Assembly (NCBI GenBank): GCA_949296775.1
Contig: CASFQA010000001.1
Span: forward strand, 434,001 to 498,000
Reading direction: 5' to 3'
DNA from: an uncultured bacterium
GTDB lineage: Bacteria; Bacillota_I; Bacilli_A; RFN20; CAG-826
Length of the DNA stretch: 64,000 nucleotides
A program made the translations under genes and the position numbers. The notes beneath the pieces are model-generated. The model did not search any database and was not told the DNA's origin. It saw only the letters and a program-made list of their open reading frames with translations. Below are positions 34,193 to 42,492 of the stretch, piece after piece (position 1 is the first letter of the stretch; each line of letters begins with the position of its first letter).

Positions 34193-34224
34193 TTGACTAG
34201 AATTGTCACGAACGCATATATAAT
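34193..34224 (+). promoter_or_regulatory. Promoter of small lipoprotein/cysteine peptidase operon, leaderless type
   Basis: TATAAT (34219-34224) ends six bases before the ATG at 34231, so the start point falls on or next to the A of ATG. TTGACT (34193-34198) is a possible -35 with a long spacer (20 bases, or 18 to an overlapping TATATA). Confidence 0.6.
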
Positions 34225-34230
34225 AAAGAT

Positions 34231-34617
34231 ATGCAGAAAGGCGCGATTGTCTCGTTATTTGCTCTATCCTTGTTCTCTTGTTCTAACGTAGGGGATTTTC
34301 CTTTGTACCGGGAAACTTTGACCAACAGCGAACAAGTCGACATCTACGTTTGGCTCGACTACGACGGAGAATGGGAAAGCGGCTGCCTCCCCTCTTCCGA
34401 CTCCATTCCGAACTATCAAACGCTTCGTGACCTGCAATGCAATCATCCCTGCCCATTGAAAACGATGAATAGGATAATAAAGCGATCAGGCAAAGAGAGA
34501 GGGAACATCGACGTCTATGAGATAAGATATCCGATGCAAAATACATTCTACGAAAACGCTGAACTTGTCGAACTGACGTGCTATAAGCAATATATATTGA
34601 GTTCTTTATTTGAATGA
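34231..34617 (+). CDS. Small lipoprotein, paralogue of the 36975-37409 product
   Basis: A 128-residue lipoprotein; lipobox LFSC (Cys17). The mature part shares with the 144-residue protein two genes later the patterns 'VWLD..G.W.S', 'C..NHPCPLKTMN..I..SG' and 'YPM', clearly a common family that I do not recognise. The cysteines in 'CNHPCPL' may form a disulfide or metal site. The coding sequence is A+T-rich compared with ribosomal genes around. The two copies frame a cysteine peptidase gene, so they may be immunity or inhibitor proteins for it; this is inferred from arrangement only. Confidence 0.65.
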   Translation: MQKGAIVSLFALSLFSCSNVGDFPLYRETLTNSEQVDIYVWLDYDGEWESGCLPSSDSIPNYQTLRDLQCNHPCPLKTMNRIIKRSGKERGNIDVYEIRYPMQNTFYENAELVELTCYKQYILSSLFE

Positions 34618-34627
34618 AGGTAACGCA

Positions 34628-36997
34628 ATGATTGGAGTACTGTTTGCCTTAATCTGTTCGATTGGATCGGTTCCAATGAACAACGGGCCCGCGGAAATTC
34701 GCTCTAACGCAAGCGTTACAGATTGGCGAGTTCAGCAACTAATTGCCGATTTGAGCAACAAAGACGTTCAAACAATACAAAACCAATATTACGAAACGGT
34801 TTATTTTCCGAATTTGAAATCAAACTTTGGACTCAATACGCATGGTACATGCAATTATGTCGCTTTAGGAATGCTATTAAGTTTCTACGACACTTATTGG
34901 GATGATTCTTTTATTCCCGAGACTTACGATCAAGGCGAGACATATACGATCGGGAATTCGGAATCAGATTTTGCCTTACCCTCTTATTATTCCGAATCGC
35001 CCGGAATCAAGATGGAACCATACTACGAAGTAGCTAATCTCAACGACAACGAGTACTTAAATTACGTAAATAAAAATAAGAACGTGTATTTCCAATCTAA
35101 ACTAATTGATTTGAGTTTAAATTATTTCGGCGATGCCAAATTCGAATCATCGACTAACCCTTTCGGAATGACGATGAACGAGCTATCGGATTTTACACAG
35201 TATTATCTTTACCATTATCTAGGCTTTTCGAAACAAAACATAGAAGTTACGGTCGAGACAAACAAAGCGAACCTAAGGAATTTTTTGGCAAACAATATAT
35301 TAAGTGGAACACCAGTTCTTATAAGAGTAGAGTCTGATAGCATCGGCGCTCATACAATGATTGCTTTCGATTGCAATAACAATGGTTCTGATTTTCGTGT
35401 ACACACCGGTTGGATTAACGATAATGGTCAATCGATCACAAACGTTGGTTTAAAGCTTATCGATACCGCAGAAATAATTGACGCAATGGCCATTACCATT
35501 AATTCGTCCCACGTTCATTCCGATAATTATATTTCGCCTACTGGATCGAAGGGATGCGCCTGCATGTTTGCCTTTCCACAGGAAATAGAAATTGATCAAA
35601 CAACAAATTATCGCGACAAAAACCCAACATTTGCTTGGAAATCTCTTTTTAGAGAAACATGGTATGACTATCCCACAAAGTTCAAGTTATCTTTCCTCTC
35701 AAACAACCGATATGAAATTTTTTCGACTTACTCAACCGAAAATCAAATAACCCTCACCAGCGTTCAATGGGATTCGGTCCTTTATGCAAATAATAGCGGA
35801 ACATATTTTGTCTATGCTGAATTGTGTTCTGATGCCGTAACTGGTCTTGATGATTATTATTCTATAGCGGAATTTTCCAAACCGACCGCCTATAAATCAA
35901 TTCCTGTATTAGAGCCGAATAAATACGGTTTTAAGGATGAATACCCCGAAGACAGCGAGACAAAAAATGTCTTCGAAGCCATCGATCAACAAACAGACAT
36001 AAAAGTGGAGACGAGGCGTTTCCGTACCGGCTATATCCATGATGAATATATTGTTATGTCACCTATATCAGAAGGAGTATCGTCGGCTTTTATTGAATAT
36101 CGGTTCAGCACCGCAATATCGAGAATAGACGTCCAATTAAGCCATTGGCGCCCGTTTTCCTCAGAATGGCTAGATTCAGACAGCGGAACCGCCCAACTTT
36201 CGATATATGGAGATGAAGGCTGGGAGGTATGGCAGGATTTGCTTAGCCCGGATTTCGGAATGCCTCAAGATCGTTCGCAAATCAAAACATTCACCTTTAC
36301 GTTCGACAGACCAATATATCGCCTCAAATTCTCTGCCGACGTTTTCGAGCCGATTGACACGCCCAACAACAAGGGCCGTATTTGCATAGGCGACATGGCA
36401 ATCTACCCAACCGAATATAATATGGCTCTTTCTGGCTCTGAACTGAACTATAATCCGAATTATTGGTCCACGAAACTCGTTTATATAGAAGAGGCTTTTT
36501 CGTGGAAGGAGTTAGAGAAAGTGACAAACTGCTATTCATATGCGGTGAACTCAGAACTGAATCCCGTTACCATGACAGCCTTGCCAATGCAGCCGGGCCT
36601 AACAACGGACACCCCCCTTACACCCGAAAAATCCGAACTTATAAAACTGCCGAATTATGTTAGAAGTTTAATTGAAAAAGACGCAGAAAAACTTGGTTTT
36701 GAATTTCTTCCAGTTCCAAAAGAAACCCCTTGTCAAGCTGGACGTTATAAGGTCGCTCTTTGCCTGGATGATATAGGATATGACTTAGATTATCACTGGT
36801 ACAGGCAGAACCCCGATGGCTCGTGGTCTCATAAACCGGGGGGTGAATCCGTAACAAACAAAGATTCTTCTGGACGCCTTATTCTCGATCCCGAAAATTG
36901 TTCAAAAGATTATTCTTACACAAACAACTACACTAATTTCGTTGGTTTTTTCTCCGTAAAACCTTTGAATATTTATGCACCGACTGAACCTTATTAA
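34628..36997 (+). CDS. Secreted cysteine peptidase with two papain-like modules
   Basis: A 789-residue secreted protein; short signal MIGVLFALICSIGSVP. The first module (about 20-310) has the papain-like set Cys75 in GTCNYVALGMLLSFYD, His242 in GAHTMIAFD and a following 'HTGWIND'. The middle is beta-rich. The last 180 residues hold a second possible site, Cys635 in TNCYSYAVN and His723 in DYHWYR, with 'WSHKPGG' and 'VTN' downstream, as in uncharacterised NlpC/CHAP-like domains. ATG 34628 is chosen because AAGG lies eight bases before it; one further upstream (34610) overlaps the previous gene. A+T-rich, with many AAT/ATA codons unlike its neighbours, which suggests transfer. Confidence 0.7.
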   Translation: MIGVLFALICSIGSVPMNNGPAEIRSNASVTDWRVQQLIADLSNKDVQTIQNQYYETVYFPNLKSNFGLNTHGTCNYVALGMLLSFYDTYWDDSFIPETYDQGETYTIGNSESDFALPSYYSESPGIKMEPYYEVANLNDNEYLNYVNKNKNVYFQSKLIDLSLNYFGDAKFESSTNPFGMTMNELSDFTQYYLYHYLGFSKQNIEVTVETNKANLRNFLANNILSGTPVLIRVESDSIGAHTMIAFDCNNNGSDFRVHTGWINDNGQSITNVGLKLIDTAEIIDAMAITINSSHVHSDNYISPTGSKGCACMFAFPQEIEIDQTTNYRDKNPTFAWKSLFRETWYDYPTKFKLSFLSNNRYEIFSTYSTENQITLTSVQWDSVLYANNSGTYFVYAELCSDAVTGLDDYYSIAEFSKPTAYKSIPVLEPNKYGFKDEYPEDSETKNVFEAIDQQTDIKVETRRFRTGYIHDEYIVMSPISEGVSSAFIEYRFSTAISRIDVQLSHWRPFSSEWLDSDSGTAQLSIYGDEGWEVWQDLLSPDFGMPQDRSQIKTFTFTFDRPIYRLKFSADVFEPIDTPNNKGRICIGDMAIYPTEYNMALSGSELNYNPNYWSTKLVYIEEAFSWKELEKVTNCYSYAVNSELNPVTMTALPMQPGLTTDTPLTPEKSELIKLPNYVRSLIEKDAEKLGFEFLPVPKETPCQAGRYKVALCLDDIGYDLDYHWYRQNPDGSWSHKPGGESVTNKDSSGRLILDPENCSKDYSYTNNYTNFVGFFSVKPLNIYAPTEPY

Positions 36998-37409
36998 AAC
37001 ATTAACCATACTGGCGTCTGTCTGCTGTTCCTCCTGTTCCGCTGACCCACGCTCGCAATATGCCGACTATTACGAGCTTTTAACAACGAAAGAAGCGCCG
37101 ACGGTCATTGTCTGGCTGGATAACGAAGGCACTTGGAATTCATGCGTGGTCAAATACCTCAATTTCTTCCCAATCGAAAAAGTGGCTTATTGCCAAAAGA
37201 ATAATCCATGCCCGTTAAGGACCATGGGTGAATTGGTTGCGCTTTCGGGCGTAACCCCAAGCGAAGTCAGCGTCGAGGAAGTGCCATATCCGATTGAAGA
37301 TTACGATATCGGCTCAACCCTCGACCGGTGGTGTCTGAAACCATGGGTCCTCAAACAGCTTAACCTCTACGAAGAGTGGCGTTTCAGCCTTTGGGTCCCC
37401 TGCGCCTAA
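36975..37409 (+). CDS. Small lipoprotein, second copy
   Basis: A 144-residue protein with a basic start and hydrophobic core ending in a Cys cluster (Cys17, 18, 21), probably a lipidation site though the lipobox is not canonical. It is related to the 128-residue lipoprotein at 34231 ('VWLDNEGTW', 'NNPCPLRTMGEL..LSG', 'YPIED'). It overlaps the end of the peptidase gene by 23 bases and has no clear Shine-Dalgarno, so it is probably translated by coupling. Confidence 0.65.
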   Translation: MHRLNLIKTLTILASVCCSSCSADPRSQYADYYELLTTKEAPTVIVWLDNEGTWNSCVVKYLNFFPIEKVAYCQKNNPCPLRTMGELVALSGVTPSEVSVEEVPYPIEDYDIGSTLDRWCLKPWVLKQLNLYEEWRFSLWVPCA

Positions 37410-37417
37410 GAAACCAT

Positions 37418-37446
37418 TTGCATTCCCCCGCTAGGTGGGGTATCAT
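37418..37446 (+). promoter_or_regulatory. Promoter of rpsD
   Basis: TTGCAT (37418-37423), 17-base spacer, TATCAT (37441-37446). The spacer holds a CCCCC/GGGG palindrome. Confidence 0.75.
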
Positions 37447-37452
37447 CCTGCC

Positions 37453-37590
37453 TGCGTATGAAGCAGCACGGACCTACTCTTCCGTCTGACGTCGCGATCA
37501 GCAATAAAGTAAGCCATAGCTACGTGGCCGAAGCTGCGACACCCGGGGAGAAGGAAGTTCCGCTCTAGTCTTCGTAGGCGAAGAAAGGAG
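37453..37590 (+). ncRNA. Structured leader of rpsD, probable S4-binding autoregulatory RNA
   Basis: The leader of about 140 bases before rpsD can form nested helices: CTTCC (37479-37483) with GGAAG (37553-37557), and GTCGC (37491-37495) with GCGAC (37536-37540). In B. subtilis and relatives S4 represses rpsD through such a leader. Function here is inferred from position and fold. Confidence 0.6.
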
Positions 37591-37600
37591 ACATTTAGAT

Positions 37601-38206
37601 ATGTCTAGGTACACTGACAGCGTGTGGAAGAAATCACGCCATCTCGGTTTCTCGGTCCTCGAAACCGGCGATGAACTCAAGAAACGGGCCTATGGCCCTG
37701 GACAACATGGGCAGGATCGGAAGCGCAAGCCCTCCGAATACGGCGTCCAGCTGCTTGAGAAGCAGAAGCTCCGCACCCTCTATGGGGTCAACGAACGGCA
37801 ATTCCGCCGTCTGTTCCTCATCGCGAAGAAAGAGCCGACCGTCACTGGCTTAGCCTTCTTCCGCGTCCTCGAGTCCCGGCTCGACAACCTCGTCTATCGG
37901 ATGGGGTTCGCCCGGACCCGCGCCGCCGCCCGCCAACTCGTCAACCACGGCCACATCTTGGTCAACGGCAAGAAGTGCGACATCCCTTCCGCCCTTTGCA
38001 AAGTCGGCGACAAGATCTCGCTGAAGGGCGATAAGCCGCTGAAAGTCGTCAAAGAGGCCCTCGATTCCCGTCCGGCCTCGGTTGGCTACGTGAATGTCGA
38101 TGCCGAGAAGTTCGAAGGCGTCTACACCCGGGAACCGGAACGGACCGAACTCCCGAGCGACATCAACGAATCGGCCATCATCGAGTACTACAACCGCAAG
38201 CTCTAA
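37601..38206 (+). CDS. rpsD: Ribosomal protein uS4
   Basis: A 201-residue small-subunit protein that nucleates 30S assembly. It starts MSRYTDSVWKKSRHLGFSV and contains 'KQKLRTLYGVNERQFRRLF' and the S4 RNA-binding fold 'RLDNLVYRMGFARTRAAARQLVNHGHILVNGKK'. The N-terminal zinc Cys residues are absent, so it is the C-minus form. AAAGGAG precedes the start. Confidence 0.98.
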   Translation: MSRYTDSVWKKSRHLGFSVLETGDELKKRAYGPGQHGQDRKRKPSEYGVQLLEKQKLRTLYGVNERQFRRLFLIAKKEPTVTGLAFFRVLESRLDNLVYRMGFARTRAAARQLVNHGHILVNGKKCDIPSALCKVGDKISLKGDKPLKVVKEALDSRPASVGYVNVDAEKFEGVYTREPERTELPSDINESAIIEYYNRKL

Positions 38207-38228
38207 TCCGATTAAGGACGATGAGGCT

Positions 38229-38255
38229 GCCCTGGGTCACCCCAGGGCTTTTCTT
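38229..38255 (+). terminator. Terminator of rpsD
   Basis: Perfect stem GCCCTGGG/CCCAGGGC with loop TCAC, followed by TTTTCTT. Confidence 0.92.
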
Positions 38256-38261
38256 ATATAT

Positions 38262-38293
38262 TGAAAAGGCCTCCCCAAGGAGTAAGGGAGGCC
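38262..38293 (-). terminator. Terminator of the repeat lipoprotein gene
   Basis: On the minus strand GGCCTCCC pairs with GGGAGGCC, followed by TTTTCAA. Confidence 0.85.
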
Positions 38294-38313
38294 AATGGAA
38301 AAAAAGCGGCTAT

Positions 38314-39576
38314 TTAAGCGGGGATCGCCATGGTGGCGGTGAAGTTGAAATTCATTTCCCCCACCTGCGGCACATTGACCGTCATGGCGCAGGCATAGAC
38401 GATATTGCCGGGGCTCGAAACGGCGTCGAAGCTAACGGCATAAGCGTCTTCGGATAAGACGTTGGCTTGGTCGGCGACGACGGTTAAGGTCATGCCGGCA
38501 TAGCCATCCATCGCATAGGTTCCCGAGGCGGTCTCGACGTAATCCATGCCCGGATAGTAGGAGATGCCCAAGGCCCAGGTCGAATCGGTGTAAAGGTCGA
38601 TTTTCCCAGCCTTCCCATCCTCAGTCGAGGCGGAGAGGCTCAATTGGACGGTCTTCTCCGGCTCGCTGGCGCGGTTGGACAGGCTGAACTCGAAGGTCAT
38701 GCCGGCGGAGACGAAGTCGAACTCGCAGGTATAGACCAGATTGCTCGGATCGGCGTAATCGACGTTAAGGGTCAAAGCGTCGGGCATCGAGTCGGGGGCG
38801 GTTTCCTCCACCACCGTCAAGGTCGTGACGTAGGTGGTCATGTCGACGACCCAAGTCCCGGAGGCGGCTATTAGATAATCCTCGCTCATCCCCGGGGTGG
38901 TCTTGACCGCGAATTCCCAGGTAGCGTCGGTATAGACGTCGAGCTTGCCCTCGGCTTTGACCTCCATTCCGTCCATCTCGGCCCGCGACTCGCCCACGAG
39001 GCTCACTTGGACCGTCTTATCGGGGGTGGTGTCGGTATCGGTCGAGGTGCTCTCCTCGCTGCTAGACGACCCGGTATCGCCATCCGAGGGTTCCTTGTCC
39101 TCCCCGACTTTATCCGCCACCGGGTCAAGCTCGAAATCGATGACCCCGGCGCTCGGGATCCCGACCCCGATGGTATAGACCCCGCCTTCCAAGGCATAGG
39201 TCTTCGCCACCCCCGGGGTGGTCCCGTCGAGGGTGGTCGGGGATTCGGAGGACGCATCCCAATTCCCGGTTAAGGTCAAATCCCCATAGACCCCGTTTTC
39301 CTCCTCCAATGCATAGATGCCGGAAAGCCAGGCGGAATAGCCGTCGCCGGCATCGACGTTGACTTTGAAGACGTAACCGGACAACTCCCCTTCCGCCGCT
39401 TCCTCGACGTATTCGAAAGTCATATAGGCGTGGCCGACCCCGACCCAGAAAGATTCGACGTCGGTTTGGTAGATGACCCCTTCTTTGGCGGCGGGGGGCT
39501 CAGCCTGGCAGGAGGCTAAGACGAAGCTGGCGGACGCGACCCCAAGCAAGGCAAAGCCGAACAATTTGTTTTTCAT
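38314..39576 (-). CDS. Lipoprotein with repeated beta-barrel-like units
   Basis: A 420-residue lipoprotein; lipobox LASC (Cys23). After a first unit of about 130 residues comes an acidic Ser/Thr/Asp-rich linker, then two similar units that each begin 'KTVQ(V/L)SL' and contain 'KLDVYTDATWEFAV..TPGM' or 'KIDLYTDSTWALGI..YPGM', followed by 'ASGT(W/Y)', ending in a long strand. The unit size and pattern suggest small lipocalin-like barrels. The start has TTAGGAG upstream. A single-gene unit with its own terminator; no function can be given. Confidence 0.7.
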   Translation of the reverse strand: MKNKLFGFALLGVASASFVLASCQAEPPAAKEGVIYQTDVESFWVGVGHAYMTFEYVEEAAEGELSGYVFKVNVDAGDGYSAWLSGIYALEEENGVYGDLTLTGNWDASSESPTTLDGTTPGVAKTYALEGGVYTIGVGIPSAGVIDFELDPVADKVGEDKEPSDGDTGSSSSEESTSTDTDTTPDKTVQVSLVGESRAEMDGMEVKAEGKLDVYTDATWEFAVKTTPGMSEDYLIAASGTWVVDMTTYVTTLTVVEETAPDSMPDALTLNVDYADPSNLVYTCEFDFVSAGMTFEFSLSNRASEPEKTVQLSLSASTEDGKAGKIDLYTDSTWALGISYYPGMDYVETASGTYAMDGYAGMTLTVVADQANVLSEDAYAVSFDAVSSPGNIVYACAMTVNVPQVGEMNFNFTATMAIPA

Positions 39577-39825
39577 ACTTTTCTCCTAAGATTAGGAAAA
39601 CGCTTGACGGACATTCTAAGGAATTGCCCTAATTCGTTTTCCGCCCCTAGGTTAAATGAAAGGGCTTACATGAGTATTGCATAATTGTTCCGATTTCTTG
39701 AAATTTGTTCCGGATTTTGCAAAGAACAAATTGAAATTTCCTCATTTTTTTAAAAAAAGAAACATCAAAAATGTTCTAATCAAGGTAGCTTGAATAATGG
39801 CAAATAGAATATTTAGATTGACATG
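39577..39825. other. A+T-rich intergenic region with short repeats
   Basis: No gene found. TTGTTCCG occurs twice in direct orientation (39685 and 39705, 20 bases apart), and AAGAACAAA (about 39722-39730) is a partial inverted copy. These could be regulator sites for the repeat lipoprotein gene. I could not place a sure promoter. Confidence 0.35.
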
Positions 39826-40950
39826 TTAATTAAGCAATGAGGAAGCTCGTTGACGCACAAGCGTTTCCAACTCGCTTAGCCTTGAATCGGGAAGATTGTA
39901 CCGGGGATGTTTCTTAAAGCGGAACCCTAACAGCCTGCGAACTTTGGCTTTCTGATTAGGGCCAAGCAATCGTTTGGCCATAGTTAAGAAATCGCTGAAC
40001 GCTACAGGATGCAACGAAGAAAGGTATTCAGCTAGGTTCCGCAGGTCATTATCGTCGGCATAAGCGAGCAAACTAGCCCCATGGTCGAATAATGGAGCAA
40101 ATCCGCAGATGCAATTAGTCGAGTTGTCAACCAGGAACCCGAAATTGCCGTAATGCCGATCCGGATTCATGATAAGGTAATCAAAAACGAACATGTCTGA
40201 TAGTTTGTTGATATATCCATCGCCCAAGCCTTGGCAATATTCAATCACCTTTTCAATGCCGCCAGTTTTTATGATTTTGCCGGCAGGCACATAAGATATA
40301 TCCAAGCTAGTAAATAATTCACAGGTCGAGCAAAGATGGTTTTTCCATTTAGCCAAACCATAGGCGACGGCATCAAAACCGGCGGTTTGAGCAATCTGGT
40401 AAGCGTAAAATTCGCTGTAAGGCTCTTTACCGGCATTAGAGAATCCAACGGTACCCGATTTATACAAGACAATTTTGCCCTCTTGCCGACGCCAGCATTT
40501 TGCCAACATCCCATTTGTGGTGAATTCGGGAGAAGATGTTAGAGAGGAACGACTTAACGTTCCGTATCCAGTAAAGGCAATACTAGCCAAAACCGAGCTA
40601 AATTTGTTCTGATATAAATTGCAGGACGCAAAATCGCCTTTAAAGTTTTCGTCGCAAACCCAATAACAATCATTCAGCGACAATCCTTTGCAATAATCCA
40701 AGATTCCTTTGCGATTGCGGGAATTTAGGCCCGCTTTTGTGAGTAAGTTTTGAACATAGGCTCGATTACGGGGAATAGTCCGTTTTTCAAGCCAAGAAGC
40801 AAGACCGGACTCGTCAGGGGACAACCCAAGTGGCAAAAGTTGCCGCTTGCCCTCGATAAAATGAAGGTTGGTAACACAAATGCCCTCGATATCATCGATC
40901 ATGTCGAAAACAGCCAATATGGAATCGAAATGTTTTAGATAATAGGCCAT
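39826..40950 (-). CDS. HipA-like protein kinase, orphan
   Basis: A 374-residue protein. The second half has the HipA kinase features: a nucleotide-binding strand with Lys in 'IVLYKSGTVGFSNAGKEPYSE', the catalytic loop 'LIMNPDRHYGNFGF' (Asp and Asn in the usual places) and the metal-binding Asp of 'PLFDHGASL'. The first 130 residues are not recognised. No HipB-like antitoxin or other DNA-binding partner is next to it. GGAGGAG lies seven bases before the ATG. HipA kinases modify translation factors or synthetases; its target is unknown, although tyrS is the next gene upstream. Confidence 0.75.
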   Translation of the reverse strand: MAYYLKHFDSILAVFDMIDDIEGICVTNLHFIEGKRQLLPLGLSPDESGLASWLEKRTIPRNRAYVQNLLTKAGLNSRNRKGILDYCKGLSLNDCYWVCDENFKGDFASCNLYQNKFSSVLASIAFTGYGTLSRSSLTSSPEFTTNGMLAKCWRRQEGKIVLYKSGTVGFSNAGKEPYSEFYAYQIAQTAGFDAVAYGLAKWKNHLCSTCELFTSLDISYVPAGKIIKTGGIEKVIEYCQGLGDGYINKLSDMFVFDYLIMNPDRHYGNFGFLVDNSTNCICGFAPLFDHGASLLAYADDNDLRNLAEYLSSLHPVAFSDFLTMAKRLLGPNQKAKVRRLLGFRFKKHPRYNLPDSRLSELETLVRQRASSLLN

Positions 40951-41040
40951 CCGTATCTCCTCCTTCCATAATTCAGCCGGTTAATGAGTTCCGAGGGTCA
41001 ACAAGCACACAAACAAAAATTATTAGATCTTTGTGAGAAC

Positions 41041-41049
41041 ATTATAGCA
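41041..41049 (-). promoter_or_regulatory. Extended -10 promoter of the HipA-like gene
   Basis: TGCTATAAT on the minus strand, about 90 bases before the ATG; -35 not clear. Confidence 0.6.
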
Positions 41050-41103
41050 AAACTAAATAGTGTTACCGATATAGCAACAATAAAATGTTCGAAATAGAAG
41101 ACT

Positions 41104-42354
41104 TTAAAAAGAAGCGAGATAGTAGTTCTTCTTGCCCCGCTTGACGATGACGTATTTGCCGTGCAGGAGCATCGTTTGATCGATCGTCGCCTTCGGGTCG
41201 GTGAGCTTTTTCCCATTGACGGCGACCGAATTCCCGGTCACGAAGGTCCGGGCTTCCCGTTTTGAAGAAGCGGCCCCTAATTCGATGAGCAGATCCTCTA
41301 AGGCGATCGGCCCTTGGACGTCTTTCTTGAATTCGCCGAACAGTTCCTCAATCTCTTTCTCGCTTAAGGAGGCGACTTCGCCCGAGAAGAGGGCTTGGCT
41401 CATTTTGACGGCCTCATCGGCCGCCTCCTGGCCATGGATGTCCTTAGTGACCTCATAGGCGACCCGTTTCTGCCCGATCCGGGCCCCGGGGGCGGCGAAG
41501 TGCTCTTTGGCGACTTCCTCGATCTCGGGCTCGGAAAGGAAGGAGAAGACCTTGAGGAAGCGGATGGCGTCCTCGTCGGTGACGTTCATGAAATACTGAT
41601 ACAAAGCGTAGGGGGAGGTGAGGTTGGCGTCGAGGAAAAGGGCCCCCTTCTCCGACTTGCCGAACTTCTTGCCGTCGCTGCGGAGGATAAGATGGGCGGT
41701 CATGGCCCCGACCGGGGCTTCCTCGCCCTCGACCTTCCGGATCAATTCGAGTCCGGAAGTCAGATTGCCCCACTGGTCATTGCCGCCGAGCTGGATCTTG
41801 ACCCCCATCGTCTTATATAAATGGAGGAAGTCGATCGACTGGAGGATCTGATAGGCGAACTCGGTGAAGGAGATGCCGGCCTCAAGCCGGCTTTTGACGA
41901 TCTCCTTCGACAGCATGTAATTGATCGAGAAGTATTTGCCATAATCGCGGAGGAACTCAATGGTCGACAAATGTCCAAGCCATTCATAGTTGGAGATGAC
42001 CTGCCCTTTCTCCGGGTCGGTCAAATCGATATAGCGTTCCAGCTGGGCCTTGATGGAGGCGGTGTTCTTCTCCAAGGCCTCGACGGTCTGGAGGTTCCGT
42101 TCCTTGCTTTTCCCCGAGGGGTCGCCGATCATCCCGGTCGCCCCGCCGACCAAGGCGATGACCTTATGGCCGGCTTGCTGGAACCGCTTCAAAAGGGAGA
42201 TCATGACGTAATTGCCGAGATGCATCGAGGAAGCGCTCGGGTCGAAGCCGCAGTAAACCGGGGCTTTCTCGTCCAATAGCTTCGCGATTTTCTCTTCGTC
42301 GGAGAATTGCTCAATCAGGTCGCGATACCTGAGTTCGTCTAGTAAAGTGCTCAT
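41104..42354 (-). CDS. tyrS: Tyrosyl-tRNA synthetase
   Basis: A 416-residue class I synthetase for tRNA-Tyr. HIGH appears as SMHLGNY, with 'YCGFDPSASS' before it; the Tyr pocket has 'QILQSIDFLHLY' and 'QLGGNDQWGN', and the second motif is KFGKSEKGA. An S4-like RNA-binding domain forms the end ('LEDLLIELGAASSKREARTFV'). I chose ATG 42354: it begins about four bases after the start expected from TTGTAA-16-TAGAAT, and the product then starts STLLDELRYRDLI as TyrRS should. A reading from 42363 or 42411 would lie in or before the -10 box. Confidence 0.96.
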   Translation of the reverse strand: MSTLLDELRYRDLIEQFSDEEKIAKLLDEKAPVYCGFDPSASSMHLGNYVMISLLKRFQQAGHKVIALVGGATGMIGDPSGKSKERNLQTVEALEKNTASIKAQLERYIDLTDPEKGQVISNYEWLGHLSTIEFLRDYGKYFSINYMLSKEIVKSRLEAGISFTEFAYQILQSIDFLHLYKTMGVKIQLGGNDQWGNLTSGLELIRKVEGEEAPVGAMTAHLILRSDGKKFGKSEKGALFLDANLTSPYALYQYFMNVTDEDAIRFLKVFSFLSEPEIEEVAKEHFAAPGARIGQKRVAYEVTKDIHGQEAADEAVKMSQALFSGEVASLSEKEIEELFGEFKKDVQGPIALEDLLIELGAASSKREARTFVTGNSVAVNGKKLTDPKATIDQTMLLHGKYVIVKRGKKNYYLASF

Positions 42355-42364
42355 AACGGCCATA

Positions 42365-42392
42365 ATTCTACCTAAAAGGTAGCCGTTTACAA
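42365..42392 (-). promoter_or_regulatory. Promoter of tyrS, nearly leaderless
   Basis: TTGTAA (42392-42387), 16-base spacer, TAGAAT (42370-42365) on the minus strand; ATG at 42354. Confidence 0.7.
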
Positions 42393-42452
42393 GCGGAAGC
42401 CGTCTTTTCATCTTAGTGATGGGCTATCCGCCAGACGAGTCCAAGCGATGAT

Positions 42453-42481
42453 TTGACACTTTTCCTGCCTCCGCGTATAAT
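42453..42481 (+). promoter_or_regulatory. Consensus promoter of the first CNNM gene, nearly leaderless
   Basis: TTGACA (42453-42458), 17-base spacer, TATAAT (42476-42481): full consensus. The ATG is at 42493, about five bases after the expected start point, with no Shine-Dalgarno between. Confidence 0.9.
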
Positions 42482-42492
42482 TCGCCCGTCAT

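Noticed and set aside
37425-37441. CCCCC/GGGG palindrome as terminator of the peptidase operon
   Set aside because: It is not followed by a T-run and sits exactly in the spacer of the rpsD promoter.
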